Source: Flavobacterium sp. N2270
Lineage (GTDB): Bacteria > Bacteroidota > Bacteroidia > Flavobacteriales > Flavobacteriaceae
Assembly: GCF_025947225.1 (NCBI RefSeq)
Contig: NZ_CP110005.1
Coordinates: 868,001-932,000 of the forward strand
Reading direction: 5' to 3'
Length of the DNA: 64,000 bases
The position numbers and the translations under genes are program-made. Positions 8,549-18,117 of this stretch are shown here, in pieces. Every line of letters starts with the position of its first letter. The first letter of the stretch is position 1. The notes under the pieces were generated by a model. That model did not search any database. It was not told where the DNA came from and saw only the letters and a list, made by a program, of their open reading frames with translations.

Positions 8549-11500
8549 ATGAAAAAAAATGTACTCTTAATTTTAAGTTTTGTTGCATTTTTGTTTTTTA
8601 GTTGTTCAAAATCTAAAAATGATGAGCAACTATTAAATAAAACAAATGAAATCACAGTTAAAGCTGTTAAAGAAGAATCTCAAAATGTCATTACTGCTAA
8701 TACTGATGAAGTTGTAAAGGTTCTTGAAAAAGAAAAAAAAGTTTCTGTAAAAACTCAAGTTTCGTCACAAAAAGAAACAAAAGATTTATCAGAGATAGAA
8801 GTTTTAAGAAAAAAACATGAAAATTTTTTAGCAAATTCTCCTTTCAAGAATAGTATGCAATTATCAAAGTCTGAAAGAAAATCAGCTGGATTGCCTCCTA
8901 ATAAATATTATGAGCAAGAATGGGAATTAACTATAGACCCTTCAACTGGAAAACCTAATCCTATAAATGTTGCGCTTTTAAGAAAAAAACTTGCTGACGA
9001 AAGAGCTGCAGATCTTGCTGCTGGAAGAACGCCAGGAGACGCAAGTGATAATAATTGGGTGGAAAGAGGTCCTAATAATGTTGGAGGACGTGTTAGGGCA
9101 GTTCTATTCGATCCAAATGATGTAACAAATGAGACTGTTTTTGCTGGTGGAGTAAGTGGTGGTTTGTGGAAAAATACTAATATTTCTAATTCACTTTCAA
9201 CATGGTCAAGAGTAAATATTCCAGATAATTTAGCCGTTACTTCAATTGCTGTTGACCCGAATAACTCTAATGTATTTTATGTAGGTACGGGTGAGTCATA
9301 TGTTGGTGGAGATGTTAATGGAGATGGAGTTTGGAAATCTACTGATGGAGGAACAACATGGACAAATATATTTGGTGGAATTACAGGTCCTACAACATTT
9401 GAATCTGAGTCTTCAATTACAATTAATAGCCCAACTGGAATTGCCGGTAATTATGCTAGTTATCCTACAACAGCATTTGGAGATTTAAGTTCTTTGCCTT
9501 TAACACGTGATATCGTTCTTGTTCAAGATAATACAGCCCCAGCTTCTGATGGGTGTGAAACAATAACTAATGCTGCGGCATTAAATGGTAAAATTGCTCT
9601 AATCAGAAGAGGTTCGTGTTCTTTTGTTATAAAAGTAAAAGCTGCACAAGATGCTGGGGCCGTTGCTGTAATTATGATGAATAACGTTGGTGGTACCCCA
9701 ATCCCAATGGGAGGAACTGATGCTACAATTACCATTCCTTCAGTGATGATTTCTCAATCAGATGGAGATATTTTAGAAGCTGCTCTAGGAGCAGGAAGTG
9801 TTAATGGTACAATAAATCCAACCGTTACAGGAGGGTTTACAGGTAACTTGGTTCCTGGCCAGCAACATATCAATGATATAAAAGTTAGGAATAATGGGGG
9901 AACTTCTGAAATTTATGTAGCTGCTGGAGACTCTTTTTACGGTTCTGCTAATGCTGCAACATATTTAGGAGGACCTGCTTTTGGATTGTATAAGTCAGTA
10001 AATGGAGGTTCAACTTGGACAGAAGTAAGTTTACCATTAACATTTTCTGGGAATAAACATTGTCCAAATGATATTGAAATTGGGGTTGACAATAAAATAT
10101 GGCTTTCAACAACTGGGAGTGTAGTTTATGGTGATGGAGGGGGAATTATCTTTTCTTCTACTGATGGTAATACTTTTACACAAAGGTATGCTGTTGCAAA
10201 TGGAGATAGAGTTCAGATAGCTGTTTCAAAACAAGCTGCAGATAAAGTTTATGTTTTAGCAGAATTATCAACAACGGCAGCTGTAGGCTTATATAGAACT
10301 GATAATGGATTTGCGACTACTACAACATTAGCTGTGCCTATTGATGTGGAAACAAGCATGGGAACAGATTTTACAAGGGGACAAGCTTTTTATGATTTAA
10401 TGTTAGAAGTTGATCCAAATAATGACCAAATTGCTTATGCCGGTGGTATTGATTTGTTTAAATCTTCAAATTCGGGCTCTAGTTGGTCTCAAATTAGTCA
10501 TTGGTATGGTCTTGGGGGTTATAATAATGTACATTCAGATCAGCATGGTATGGCTTTTGCAAACGGGAGCTCAACTGTAATGGTTTTTGGAAATGATGGA
10601 GGTGTGTTTTACTCAAGTAATTCGGGAGCAACTATTGTTTCTAGAAATAGAGGTTTAAATATTACTCAGTTTTATAGTGTTGGAGTTGCTCCAACGGGGG
10701 CTACAGGAGGAAATTTATCAGGAGAATATTTTGCAGCAGGTGCTCAAGACAATGGAACACAGTATTTCGGCGGTGTAGGTGCGGGTATAAACGCTAGTTT
10801 CCAATCTCAAGGTGGAGATGGTGCTTATACAATGTTTGATCAAGGTGTTGATAAATATTATATTTCTAATTATGTATACAATAATAGTATTAATTATAGA
10901 ACTACTGCAGGAGCTACACGAGTAATAAATAGTGAGTCGGGAAGTAATGGTGCATTTATTGCGCCAATGACTTTAGACTCTAGTTTAGATATTTTATATG
11001 CTGATTACTCTACTTCAGCCCCTGTTTACCAAATTAGAAGGTATACTAACCTTAAGTCAGGAACAGTTGGAAAAACACTTTTAACAAATGCTTTGTTGAC
11101 TAGTTCAGCAACTGCAATGACAGTTTCTAAATATACAACTACTTCAACCACTCTTTTGATAGGTTGTAGAAATGGTAAATTGTTGAAGCTAACAAATGCA
11201 AATTCATTTGCTACATGGACTGATATAACAGGATCAGGTTTTGTAGGAAGTATTTCTGATGTGGAATACGGTCAATCGGAAAATGAGATTTTTGTTACCA
11301 TGCATAATTATAATGTAATTAGTATTTGGTACACTTCAAATGGTGGAACTACATGGCAAAATAAAGAAGGTAATTTTCCTGATATTCCTGTAAAAGCAAT
11401 TTTGCAAAACCCATTAAATCTTGAAGAAGTTATTATAGGAACTGAGCTTGGAGTTTGGTATACAAATAACTTTAGTAGTGCATCTCCAACATGGAATCAG

Positions 11501-11884
11501 TCTTATAATGGTATGAGTAATGTTAAAGTTGTAGATTTAGATTTAAGAAATGACAACACTGTTTTTGCTGCAACTTACGGAAGAGGTATTTTCTCTGGGA
11601 TGTTTACAAGTACAGTTTTATCTAATCAAGATGTTGTTGTTGATAATAGGATAAATATATATCCTAACCCTTCTAATGGTATTGTTAATATTGCAATTGC
11701 TAATTATTCAGGTTCATTAAAAGTTAGTTTAGTAGACTTAAACGGAAGAGTCGTTTATTCAAACGAAATAAATGACTTCTCATTAGAGCAATCAATTAAT
11801 GTTAAAAATTATCAATCTGGTGTTTATCTATTAAACTTAGAAGGTGAGAATATAAAACTTACAAGAAAGATTATTTTTGAGTAA
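8549..11884 (+). CDS. T9SS type A-sorted protein with PA domain and Asp-box (BNR/VPS10-like) repeats
   Basis: 1111 residues starting at MKKNVLLILSF. The same frame is open back to 8399 inside dgt, but only the 8549 ATG gives a signal sequence. That sequence ends FLFFSC, a lipobox-like site at Cys19. After a charged linker come beta-propeller segments with Asp-box motifs (KSTDGGTTW about residue 263, KSVNGGSTW about 483, KSSNSGSSW about 637, YTSNGGTTW about 927). A protease-associated (PA) domain lies at about 295-410 (SCSFVIKVKAAQDAGAVAVI). The last 75 residues are a type IX sorting domain (INIYPNPSNG ... SGVYLLNL). No peptidase or sialidase catalytic motif was found, so the role may be binding or adhesion. 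It has its own terminator. Confidence 0.88.
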   Translation: MKKNVLLILSFVAFLFFSCSKSKNDEQLLNKTNEITVKAVKEESQNVITANTDEVVKVLEKEKKVSVKTQVSSQKETKDLSEIEVLRKKHENFLANSPFKNSMQLSKSERKSAGLPPNKYYEQEWELTIDPSTGKPNPINVALLRKKLADERAADLAAGRTPGDASDNNWVERGPNNVGGRVRAVLFDPNDVTNETVFAGGVSGGLWKNTNISNSLSTWSRVNIPDNLAVTSIAVDPNNSNVFYVGTGESYVGGDVNGDGVWKSTDGGTTWTNIFGGITGPTTFESESSITINSPTGIAGNYASYPTTAFGDLSSLPLTRDIVLVQDNTAPASDGCETITNAAALNGKIALIRRGSCSFVIKVKAAQDAGAVAVIMMNNVGGTPIPMGGTDATITIPSVMISQSDGDILEAALGAGSVNGTINPTVTGGFTGNLVPGQQHINDIKVRNNGGTSEIYVAAGDSFYGSANAATYLGGPAFGLYKSVNGGSTWTEVSLPLTFSGNKHCPNDIEIGVDNKIWLSTTGSVVYGDGGGIIFSSTDGNTFTQRYAVANGDRVQIAVSKQAADKVYVLAELSTTAAVGLYRTDNGFATTTTLAVPIDVETSMGTDFTRGQAFYDLMLEVDPNNDQIAYAGGIDLFKSSNSGSSWSQISHWYGLGGYNNVHSDQHGMAFANGSSTVMVFGNDGGVFYSSNSGATIVSRNRGLNITQFYSVGVAPTGATGGNLSGEYFAAGAQDNGTQYFGGVGAGINASFQSQGGDGAYTMFDQGVDKYYISNYVYNNSINYRTTAGATRVINSESGSNGAFIAPMTLDSSLDILYADYSTSAPVYQIRRYTNLKSGTVGKTLLTNALLTSSATAMTVSKYTTTSTTLLIGCRNGKLLKLTNANSFATWTDITGSGFVGSISDVEYGQSENEIFVTMHNYNVISIWYTSNGGTTWQNKEGNFPDIPVKAILQNPLNLEEVIIGTELGVWYTNNFSSASPTWNQSYNGMSNVKVVDLDLRNDNTVFAATYGRGIFSGMFTSTVLSNQDVVVDNRINIYPNPSNGIVNIAIANYSGSLKVSLVDLNGRVVYSNEINDFSLEQSINVKNYQSGVYLLNLEGENIKLTRKIIFE

Positions 11885-11902
11885 GCTATTGATTAATTAA
11901 TT

Positions 11903-11936
11903 AAAATGCCTAATTGTATGATTAGGCATTTTTTTT
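11903..11936 (+). terminator. terminator after the PA-domain T9SS protein
   Basis: Stem AAAATGCCTAAT / ATTAGGCATTTT with a 6-base loop and a T run, 19 bases after the stop. The stretch from here to 12120 shows no gene. Confidence 0.8.
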
Positions 11937-12120
11937 ATTTTAACACTTTGTGTTAGAAGTTTTTTAACCGATTAAAGAGCCTTTGTGTCAAGGTTATTCC
12001 CTATTGGAAGATGTGTTTTAAGTAAAAATACTGTTTAAAAGCATTTGCAGAACAATGTGTTTAAATTGTTTTTAAGTAATATTAAATTTCAGTTAGAGAC
12101 TTTGAAAATAAAGAAATAAA

Positions 12121-12150
12121 AAAAACCCAATCCGTAAGAATTGGGTTTTT
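12121..12150 (-). terminator. terminator after rplU-rpmA
   Basis: Stem of 11 bp, AAAAACCCAAT / ATTGGGTTTTT, with an 8-base loop, starting 21 bases past the rpmA stop on the minus strand. Confidence 0.8.
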
Positions 12151-12170
12151 TATATTTACATAAGTCAATA

Positions 12171-12431
12171 TTACGCCTCAAATGGAGTAATAGAAACAAA
12201 AGATTTATTATCTTTCTTCTTTTGGAATTGTACAATTCCATCAACTTTTGCATGCAAAGTATGATCCTTACCCATGTAAACATTTTCACCTGGATTATGT
12301 TTAGAACCTCTTTGTCTTACAATGATATTCCCAGCAATAGCTGCTTGACCACCATAAATCTTTACGCCTAAACGTTTCGATTCTGATTCTCTACCATTCT
12401 TCGAACTACCGACACCTTTTTTGTGAGCCAT
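12171..12431 (-). CDS. rpmA: 50S ribosomal protein L27
   Basis: An 86-residue L27 with the expected start [16 protein letters not shown] and the motif [19 protein letters not shown]27 sits at the peptidyl-transferase centre of the large subunit, where its N-terminus contacts tRNA. The start is Met-Ala-His-Lys-Lys without the Firmicutes-type cleaved extension. It lies 29 bases downstream of rplU, the usual bacterial pair. Confidence 0.97.
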   Translation of the reverse strand: MAHKKGVGSSKNGRESESKRLGVKIYGGQAAIAGNIIVRQRGSKHNPGENVYMGKDHTLHAKVDGIVQFQKKKDNKSFVSITPFEA

Positions 12432-12460
12432 GATGTTTAAGTTTTTAAGTTAATAATTAA

Positions 12461-13108
12461 TTAAACAGCTTTACCACCGTTTAACTCGTCTTGTAATTTT
12501 TGTAATTCATCCCATTTCCCTTCAGCAGCTAAAGTTGCTTGTTGAGCCCAAGTTGTTGGATCTAAATGAGATAATTTTGAAGCTGATGCATCAAAAATTT
12601 CTTTGATTGAATCAACACTAGTTGAAGCTAATTTAGCAAAAGTATCTACTCCTGCAGCAACTAAAGCCTCAGCAGCTTTTGGTCCAATTCCTTCAATCTT
12701 TTTTAAATCATCACCTTTTTTAGATGCTTTTGCTTTTGGCGCAGCTTCTGTTTTAGGAGCAGTTTCTTTCTTAGGTGCAGCTTTTTTAGTTGCTCCTGAA
12801 GATTGAATTCCTTCAATTACAATTTGAGTTAAAGATTGTCTGTGACCATTTTTAACTTTGTAACCTTTTCTTCTTTTCTTTTTGAAAACAATTACTTTGT
12901 CTCCTTTAAGGTGTTTTAAGATTTTTGCTTCAACTGAAGCTCCATCTATAGCTGGGGCGCCTAGGGTAATAGTACCATTATCGTCTAATAACATAACTTT
13001 ATCAAAAGAAACCTTGTCTCCTTCTTGTTCTGCTAAACGGTGTACATAAACCTTTTGGTCTTTGCTTACTTTAAATTGTTGCCCTGCTATCTCTACGATT
13101 GCATACAT
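12461..13108 (-). CDS. rplU: 50S ribosomal protein L21 with C-terminal helix-hairpin-helix extension
   Basis: 215 residues from MYAIVEIAGQQ; the frame is open 16 codons further upstream but that part matches no L21. Residues 1-103 are a complete L21 (KRRKGYKVKNGHRQSLTQI). Residues 104-131 form an Ala/Pro/Lys linker. Residues 132-215 form an extra domain with a helix-hairpin-helix signature (LKKIEGIGPKAAEALVAAG) and a helical end. L21 is normally about 103 residues; extended forms of this kind are known to me from Flavobacteriia, but the role of the extension is unclear. It is first in the rplU-rpmA operon. Confidence 0.95.
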   Translation of the reverse strand: MYAIVEIAGQQFKVSKDQKVYVHRLAEQEGDKVSFDKVMLLDDNGTITLGAPAIDGASVEAKILKHLKGDKVIVFKKKRRKGYKVKNGHRQSLTQIVIEGIQSSGATKKAAPKKETAPKTEAAPKAKASKKGDDLKKIEGIGPKAAEALVAAGVDTFAKLASTSVDSIKEIFDASASKLSHLDPTTWAQQATLAAEGKWDELQKLQDELNGGKAV

Positions 13109-13142
13109 AACAAATGTGTATTTAGTTAATTTTTCAAGTTTG

Positions 13143-13169
13143 CAAATATACAACAATAATTATATCAAA
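13143..13169 (-). promoter_or_regulatory. rplU-rpmA promoter
   Basis: On the minus strand, TTTG (13166-13169) lies 15 bases before TATATTTG (13143-13150). The -7 box is exact; spacing is a little short. It gives a leader of about 30 bases to rplU. Confidence 0.55.
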
Positions 13170-13286
13170 CAATTATATCTAATTAAATATTTTTTTTAAA
13201 TTAAAAAAGACGTCATTAATATGTAACAATATCTTAAATTTACGTCTAATTGATCTATAAGAAGAATACTAAACAATAATTAATTT

Positions 13287-14612
13287 ATGAAAAAATCTTT
13301 AATGGCTTTAAGTACAGCTCTATTTATTAGCGCTTCTGCTAATGCGCAAAAAGTAGAATTTGAAGAGTTTGATTTAGACAATGGACTCCATGTTGTTTTG
13401 CATCAAGATAATTCAGCTCCAGTAGTTATTACATCAGTAATGTACCATGTAGGAGCAAAGGATGAACAGCCAAACAGAACTGGTTTTGCTCACTTTTTCG
13501 AACATTTATTATTTGAAGGAACAAAAAACATCGAACGCGGTGAGTGGTTTAAAATTGTTACGGCTAATGGTGGTCAAAACAATGCAAATACTACTGACGA
13601 CAGAACATATTATTATGAAATATTTCCTTCTAACAACTTAGAATTAGCTTTGTGGATGGAATCGGAAAGATTAATGCATCCTGTAATTAATCAAATAGGT
13701 GTTGATACTCAAAATGAAGTTGTAAAGGAAGAAAAGAGACTGCGTGTAGACAATCAACCTTACGGGAACCTTATCAAGGCTGTTAAAGAAAACATGTTTA
13801 AAAATCACCCATACAGATGGACTACTATTGGTGAAATGGAGCATTTAGATGCTGCAACTTTAGAAGAGTTTCAAGCTTTCAATAAGAAATTCTACATCCC
13901 TAATAATGCGGTTTTAGTTGTCGCAGGTCAGTTTGACAAAGCACAAGCTAAAGAATGGATTAAAAAATACTTTGCTGCTATCCCAAAAGGGACTCCAGTT
14001 ACAAGAACTAAAGCAGTAGAGGAACCTATTACTAAAGAATTTAAAGCTTCATGGGAAGATCCAAATATTCAAATTCCTATGCTTGTTGCTTCATATAGAA
14101 CTCCATCAATGAAAACAAGAGATGCTAGAGTTTTAGATATGATTTCTTCTTATTTATCTGACGGTAAAAGTTCTAAACTTTACAAAAAAATGGTAGACGA
14201 AAAGAAAATGGCTTTACAAATTGGAGCTTTTAATTACAGTCAAGAAGATTACAGTTTGTATTTCATTTATGGTTTACCAATGGGAACAAATACAACTGCT
14301 GACATGTTGAAAGAAATTGATGATGAAATTTTAAAAATGCAAACAGAATTAATTTCTGAAAAAGATTATTTAAAATTACAAAATAAGTTTGAAAGCCAAT
14401 ATGTAAACAACAACGCAAGTGTTGAAGGTATTGCTGATAATTTAGCAACTTACTACTTACTTTATGGAGATATTAATTTAATTAATACTGAAATTGATAT
14501 TTACCGTTCAATTACTAGAGAAGAAATTAAAGAAGTAGCAAACAAATATTTAAAACCAAATCAAAGATTGATTTTAGATTATGTACCAACTGCAGAAAAA
14601 GCGAAAAACTAA
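13287..14612 (+). CDS. M16 family zinc metallopeptidase (catalytic member of a pair)
   Basis: 441 residues with a signal peptide (MKKSLMALSTALFISASANA). The inverted zinc motif HxxEH is present as His69-Phe-Phe-Glu72-His73 in FAHFFEHLLFEGT, and the third zinc ligand is a glutamate in NEVVKEEKRLR, about residues 144-149. This is the half-size M16B arrangement, in which an active subunit pairs with an inactive one. Such periplasmic proteins degrade peptides in a closed chamber. The gene is followed after 10 bases by the partner gene. It is led by a 130-bp spacer without an exact promoter box. Confidence 0.93.
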   Translation: MKKSLMALSTALFISASANAQKVEFEEFDLDNGLHVVLHQDNSAPVVITSVMYHVGAKDEQPNRTGFAHFFEHLLFEGTKNIERGEWFKIVTANGGQNNANTTDDRTYYYEIFPSNNLELALWMESERLMHPVINQIGVDTQNEVVKEEKRLRVDNQPYGNLIKAVKENMFKNHPYRWTTIGEMEHLDAATLEEFQAFNKKFYIPNNAVLVVAGQFDKAQAKEWIKKYFAAIPKGTPVTRTKAVEEPITKEFKASWEDPNIQIPMLVASYRTPSMKTRDARVLDMISSYLSDGKSSKLYKKMVDEKKMALQIGAFNYSQEDYSLYFIYGLPMGTNTTADMLKEIDDEILKMQTELISEKDYLKLQNKFESQYVNNNASVEGIADNLATYYLLYGDINLINTEIDIYRSITREEIKEVANKYLKPNQRLILDYVPTAEKAKN

Positions 14613-14622
14613 GATATTTATT

Positions 14623-16674
14623 ATGAAAAAAATAGTTTATATAGCAGCCTGTTTATTTTTAACAATAACAATGCAAGCACAAGATAGAACGCAACCAAAA
14701 TCTGGACCTTCACCAACGGTTAACATTAAAAAACCTCAAAGTTTTACGTTGAAAAACGGACTTAAAGTTTTAGTTGTAGAAAATTCAAAACTTCCTAGAG
14801 TAACGTATAGTTTAACACTTGACAATCCTCCATATGCGGAAGGAAACAAAAAAGGTGTTTCTGATTTGCTAAGCTCTTTATTAGGAAGTGGAACAGAAAA
14901 AATCTCAAAGGACGACTTTAATGAAGAAGTAGACTTCCTTGGAGCGAATATTAATTATTCGGCAAACGGTGCTTATGCTTCAGGTTTATCTAGATATTCA
15001 AAAAGAATATTAGAATTAATGTCTGATGGAGTTATCAACCCTACATTTAGCCAAGAAGAATTTGATAAAGCGAAAGCTAAAATTATTGAAGGAATTAAGG
15101 CTGATGAAAAAAGCGTTACTTCAATTGCAAGAAGAGTTGAAAACATTCTAACTTATGGAAAAGAACATTATAACGGAGAATATACTTCAGAAGAAACGCT
15201 TAAAAATGTAAGTTTAGCTGATGTTAAGTTAAACTACAATACGTATTATGTTCCTGGAAATGCTTATTTAGTAATTGTTGGAGATGTAAACTTTAAAACA
15301 ATCAAAAAAGAAGTTGAAGATTTATTTGGAGATTGGAAAAAAGCAATTGCTCCTCAGTTAAGTTACTCTGATCCTTTAGATGTTCAATACAGTAGAATTA
15401 ACTTTATTGATGCTTCAAATGCAGTACAATCTGAAGTTTCATTAGTAAATCTTTCGAAATTAAAAATGACCGACAAAGATTATTTTGCTGCAATTTTAGC
15501 AAATCAAATTCTTGGTGGTGGTGGTGAAGGAAGATTGTTTTTAAACTTACGTGAAAAACACGGTTGGACTTACGGTTCATATTCTTCATTGTCTTCAGGA
15601 AAATACATTGGTAAATTTAGATCAAGCGCATCAGTGAGAAATACGGTTACAGATAGTGCTGTTGTTGAAATTTTCAATGAATTAAAAAGAATTAGAACAG
15701 AATTAGTTTCTGATGAAGATTTACAAAATGCAAAATCTAAATATATTGGAAACTTTGTAATGCAAATTGAAAAACCAGAAACGGTTGCTCGTTATGCTTT
15801 AAACAAAGAAACTCAAAACCTTCCTGCGGATTTTTATGAAAATTACATCAAAAATATCAATGCCGTTACAGCACAAGACATTCAAAACGCTGCAAAAAAA
15901 TACTTTTTAGACAGCAATACAAGAGTTGTTATTGTTGGTAAAGCTGCAGATGTTCTTCCTGGTTTAGAACGATTAAGTAAAGACAAAAAGTTGCCAATTT
16001 TCTATTTTGATAAATTTGGTAACCCAACTCAAAAACCTGAAGTTAAAAAAGAAATTCCTGCTGGCGTAACTGCTCAATCAGTAATCAAAAAACATATAGA
16101 TGCTATTGGTGGTGAAAAAGCGTTGAAAAACGTAAAAACAATTGCTATTTTTTCAAATGGAGAAATTCAAGGAACTCCTTTAGAAATGATTATCAAAACT
16201 GCACCTAATAAGTTAGCGGTTGAAATGAAAGCTATGGGAATGACAATGATGAAACAAGTAGTTAATGAAAAAGAAGCTTACATGGTTCAACAAGGTCAAA
16301 GAAAAGACTTTACAGGTGAAGATTTAAAAAACATGCAAGATGCTGCCGGAACATTTAAGGAATTAAGCTTACTTACTAATAAAGAGGTTGTTTTATCAGG
16401 AATTGAAACAATGAACGGTAAAGATGCTTATGCTATTAAAAACGGAAAAACAACATATTTCTATGATGTTGAAAGCGGATTAAAAGTTGCAGAATCTAAA
16501 GAATTAGAACAAGCAGGTCAAAAAATGACACAAGTAACTTACTACGAAGATTATAAAGATGTAAAAGGAATTAAATTCCCATACATTACTAAAATGAATG
16601 TAGGTATTGAATTAGAATTAATAACTTCGGAAGTTAAAATTAATGAAGGAGTTACAGATGCTGATTTCAAATAA
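14623..16674 (+). CDS. M16 family protein lacking the zinc motif, with C-terminal lipoprotein-sorting-like domain
   Basis: 683 residues from MKKIVYIAACLFLTITMQAQ, a signal peptide; the frame is open upstream into the previous gene but the 14623 ATG is the sensible start. The M16 fold covers about residues 30-460. At the position of HxxEH the sequence reads KGVSDLLSSLLGSG, so zinc binding is lost, while the R/Y-containing segment LREKHGWTYGSYSS of inactive partners is kept. The last 190 or so residues (from VIKKHIDAIGGEKALKNVK) resemble the outer-membrane lipoprotein-sorting/LolA-like fold often found in Bacteroidetes. It is coupled to the catalytic M16 gene. Confidence 0.9.
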   Translation: MKKIVYIAACLFLTITMQAQDRTQPKSGPSPTVNIKKPQSFTLKNGLKVLVVENSKLPRVTYSLTLDNPPYAEGNKKGVSDLLSSLLGSGTEKISKDDFNEEVDFLGANINYSANGAYASGLSRYSKRILELMSDGVINPTFSQEEFDKAKAKIIEGIKADEKSVTSIARRVENILTYGKEHYNGEYTSEETLKNVSLADVKLNYNTYYVPGNAYLVIVGDVNFKTIKKEVEDLFGDWKKAIAPQLSYSDPLDVQYSRINFIDASNAVQSEVSLVNLSKLKMTDKDYFAAILANQILGGGGEGRLFLNLREKHGWTYGSYSSLSSGKYIGKFRSSASVRNTVTDSAVVEIFNELKRIRTELVSDEDLQNAKSKYIGNFVMQIEKPETVARYALNKETQNLPADFYENYIKNINAVTAQDIQNAAKKYFLDSNTRVVIVGKAADVLPGLERLSKDKKLPIFYFDKFGNPTQKPEVKKEIPAGVTAQSVIKKHIDAIGGEKALKNVKTIAIFSNGEIQGTPLEMIIKTAPNKLAVEMKAMGMTMMKQVVNEKEAYMVQQGQRKDFTGEDLKNMQDAAGTFKELSLLTNKEVVLSGIETMNGKDAYAIKNGKTTYFYDVESGLKVAESKELEQAGQKMTQVTYYEDYKDVKGIKFPYITKMNVGIELELITSEVKINEGVTDADFK

Positions 16675-16698
16675 GAAAAGCAATAAAATATTTAAAAG

Positions 16699-16724
16699 CG
16701 CTCAAGAAATTGAGCGTTTTTTTT
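16699..16724. terminator. bidirectional terminator between the M16 pair and the DMT transporter
   Basis: Stem CGCTCAA / TTGAGCG with loop GAAA, flanked by A-rich sequence on the left and eight T on the right, so it can serve both converging genes. Confidence 0.75.
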
Positions 16725-17592
16725 ATTTTCTACTCGAAAAGTAAACACCTAATAAAACAATTAAAGCCCCAATTCCTTGAATAAAATTAAGCGTTTCGTT
16801 CATTACAAAATAGCCTAATAAAATTGCAACAACAGGTATTATATATGTAACTGACGATGCAAAAACCGGTGAAGAAATTTGAATTAATTTGAAAAATAAA
16901 ATATTTGAAAGTCCAGTTCCTATAACGCCTAAAATAGCAATGTAAATTAATGAATTTTGAACTATAGGTTGGTCTGCAATTTCAAAAAAACCAGAAAAAA
17001 TCAAAACAGTCAATGCTGGAATTGTCATGATAGTGAAATTTCCAGCACTTATGGTTAATGGTTTTAAGTCGGATAAATATTTTTTTATAAGATTTACGTT
17101 TATTCCGTAAAATAAAGATGCTAAAAGAATTAATAGCGCATAATAATAATTTTCTGTTGTATTTTCTCCTTCACCGAATAAAACCAATAAAGAACATCCA
17201 ATAAAACCAATTAAAACTCCAAATATTTGCCTTCTTTGAGTATCTACTTTAAACAACAACATTCCTATAATTAAAGTCATTAAAGGGGTTAAAGAGTTTA
17301 AAATAGAACTTACAGAACTGTCTATTTTGGATAATGCAATTGCAAACAAATAAACAGGTAAAAATGTGCCAAATAAAGAAGTTATAGCAATATACTTCCA
17401 TTTATGTAATGGAATTTTTGGTAAATGTTTAAACCCGATAATTATTAAAAAAGCAGCGGCAAATAAAATTCTCAAACTTCCCAATTGAATAGAATTTACA
17501 CCTTTTAAGCCTAACTTCATTAATAAAAAAGAACTCCCCCAAACTGCACCTAGAAAAAATAATAAATACCATTTTGTGTTTTTGCTTTCCAT
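16723..17592 (-). CDS. EamA family drug/metabolite transporter (DMT superfamily)
   Basis: 289 residues with ten hydrophobic segments in two EamA repeats. Family marks include WGSSFLLMKLGLKGV in the first helix, GVLIGFIGCSLLVLFGEG at the end of repeat 1, and VTYIIPVVAILLGYFVMNE in repeat 2. These inner-membrane exporters move amino acids, nucleosides or other small metabolites; the substrate cannot be read from sequence. It is a single-gene transcript between convergent and divergent neighbours. Confidence 0.9.
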   Translation of the reverse strand: MESKNTKWYLLFFLGAVWGSSFLLMKLGLKGVNSIQLGSLRILFAAAFLIIIGFKHLPKIPLHKWKYIAITSLFGTFLPVYLFAIALSKIDSSVSSILNSLTPLMTLIIGMLLFKVDTQRRQIFGVLIGFIGCSLLVLFGEGENTTENYYYALLILLASLFYGINVNLIKKYLSDLKPLTISAGNFTIMTIPALTVLIFSGFFEIADQPIVQNSLIYIAILGVIGTGLSNILFFKLIQISSPVFASSVTYIIPVVAILLGYFVMNETLNFIQGIGALIVLLGVYFSSRK

Positions 17593-17652
17593 TTTCGTTA
17601 TTTATGAGTTCAAAATTCAGACTTTATTTTTAAATAACCCCTCAATTTTTAG

Positions 17653-17660
17653 TAATTTTG
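17653..17660 (+). promoter_or_regulatory. TAnnTTTG promoter box for the HMA lipoprotein
   Basis: TAATTTTG, giving a leader of roughly 40 bases before the ATG at 17704. Confidence 0.45.
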
Positions 17661-17703
17661 TAATATAAATAAATAGAGTACTCAATTTAAATAAAATAAA
17701 AGA

Positions 17704-18093
17704 ATGAAAAATGTAAAAAATTTTATGCTAGTTGTTTTTACATCTGCGGCATTTTTAAGTTGCAAGAATGAAAAGACTGAAAGCAAAGAAGTTATTCCTG
17801 TTGAGACTACGACTGATACAGTTTCTAAAACAATTGCAGCTGAAAATCTTGAAACTGAGAGTTTTGCTATTGAAGGAATGACTTGTCAAATGGGTTGTGC
17901 TAATGCAATTGAAAGTAAATTGGCAGGTTTAGATGGTGTTCAAGAAGCAAAAGTAGATTTTGAAAGCAAACTAGCTACTGTGTCTTTTGACAAGACTAAG
18001 CAAAACAAAGCTTCATTAATTAAAACTATCGATGCTGTAGCCGGTGGAGAAACATATAAAGCTACTGAAGTTGAGAAAAAAGACACTATTTAG
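17704..18093 (+). CDS. heavy-metal-associated (HMA) domain lipoprotein
   Basis: 129 residues. The N-terminal signal ends FLSC, a lipobox with the acylated Cys at about residue 21, then a Thr/Lys/Glu-rich tether. Residues 55-125 are an HMA ferredoxin-like domain with the metal-binding loop GMTCQMGCANAIE; the usual CxxC is extended to C-x3-C (Cys-Gln-Met-Gly-Cys). It probably binds copper or a similar soft metal at the periplasmic face. No ATPase or efflux gene is adjacent, so the partner is unknown. Confidence 0.88.
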   Translation: MKNVKNFMLVVFTSAAFLSCKNEKTESKEVIPVETTTDTVSKTIAAENLETESFAIEGMTCQMGCANAIESKLAGLDGVQEAKVDFESKLATVSFDKTKQNKASLIKTIDAVAGGETYKATEVEKKDTI

Positions 18094-18117
18094 TTTTTAA
18101 AACTTCTAAAAATAAAA

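Noticed and set aside
12141..12371. Plus-strand open frame across rpmA
   Set aside because: It is antisense to a clear ribosomal protein gene and has no family features; the same holds for other frames opposite nrdA, dxs, lepA and the RND genes.
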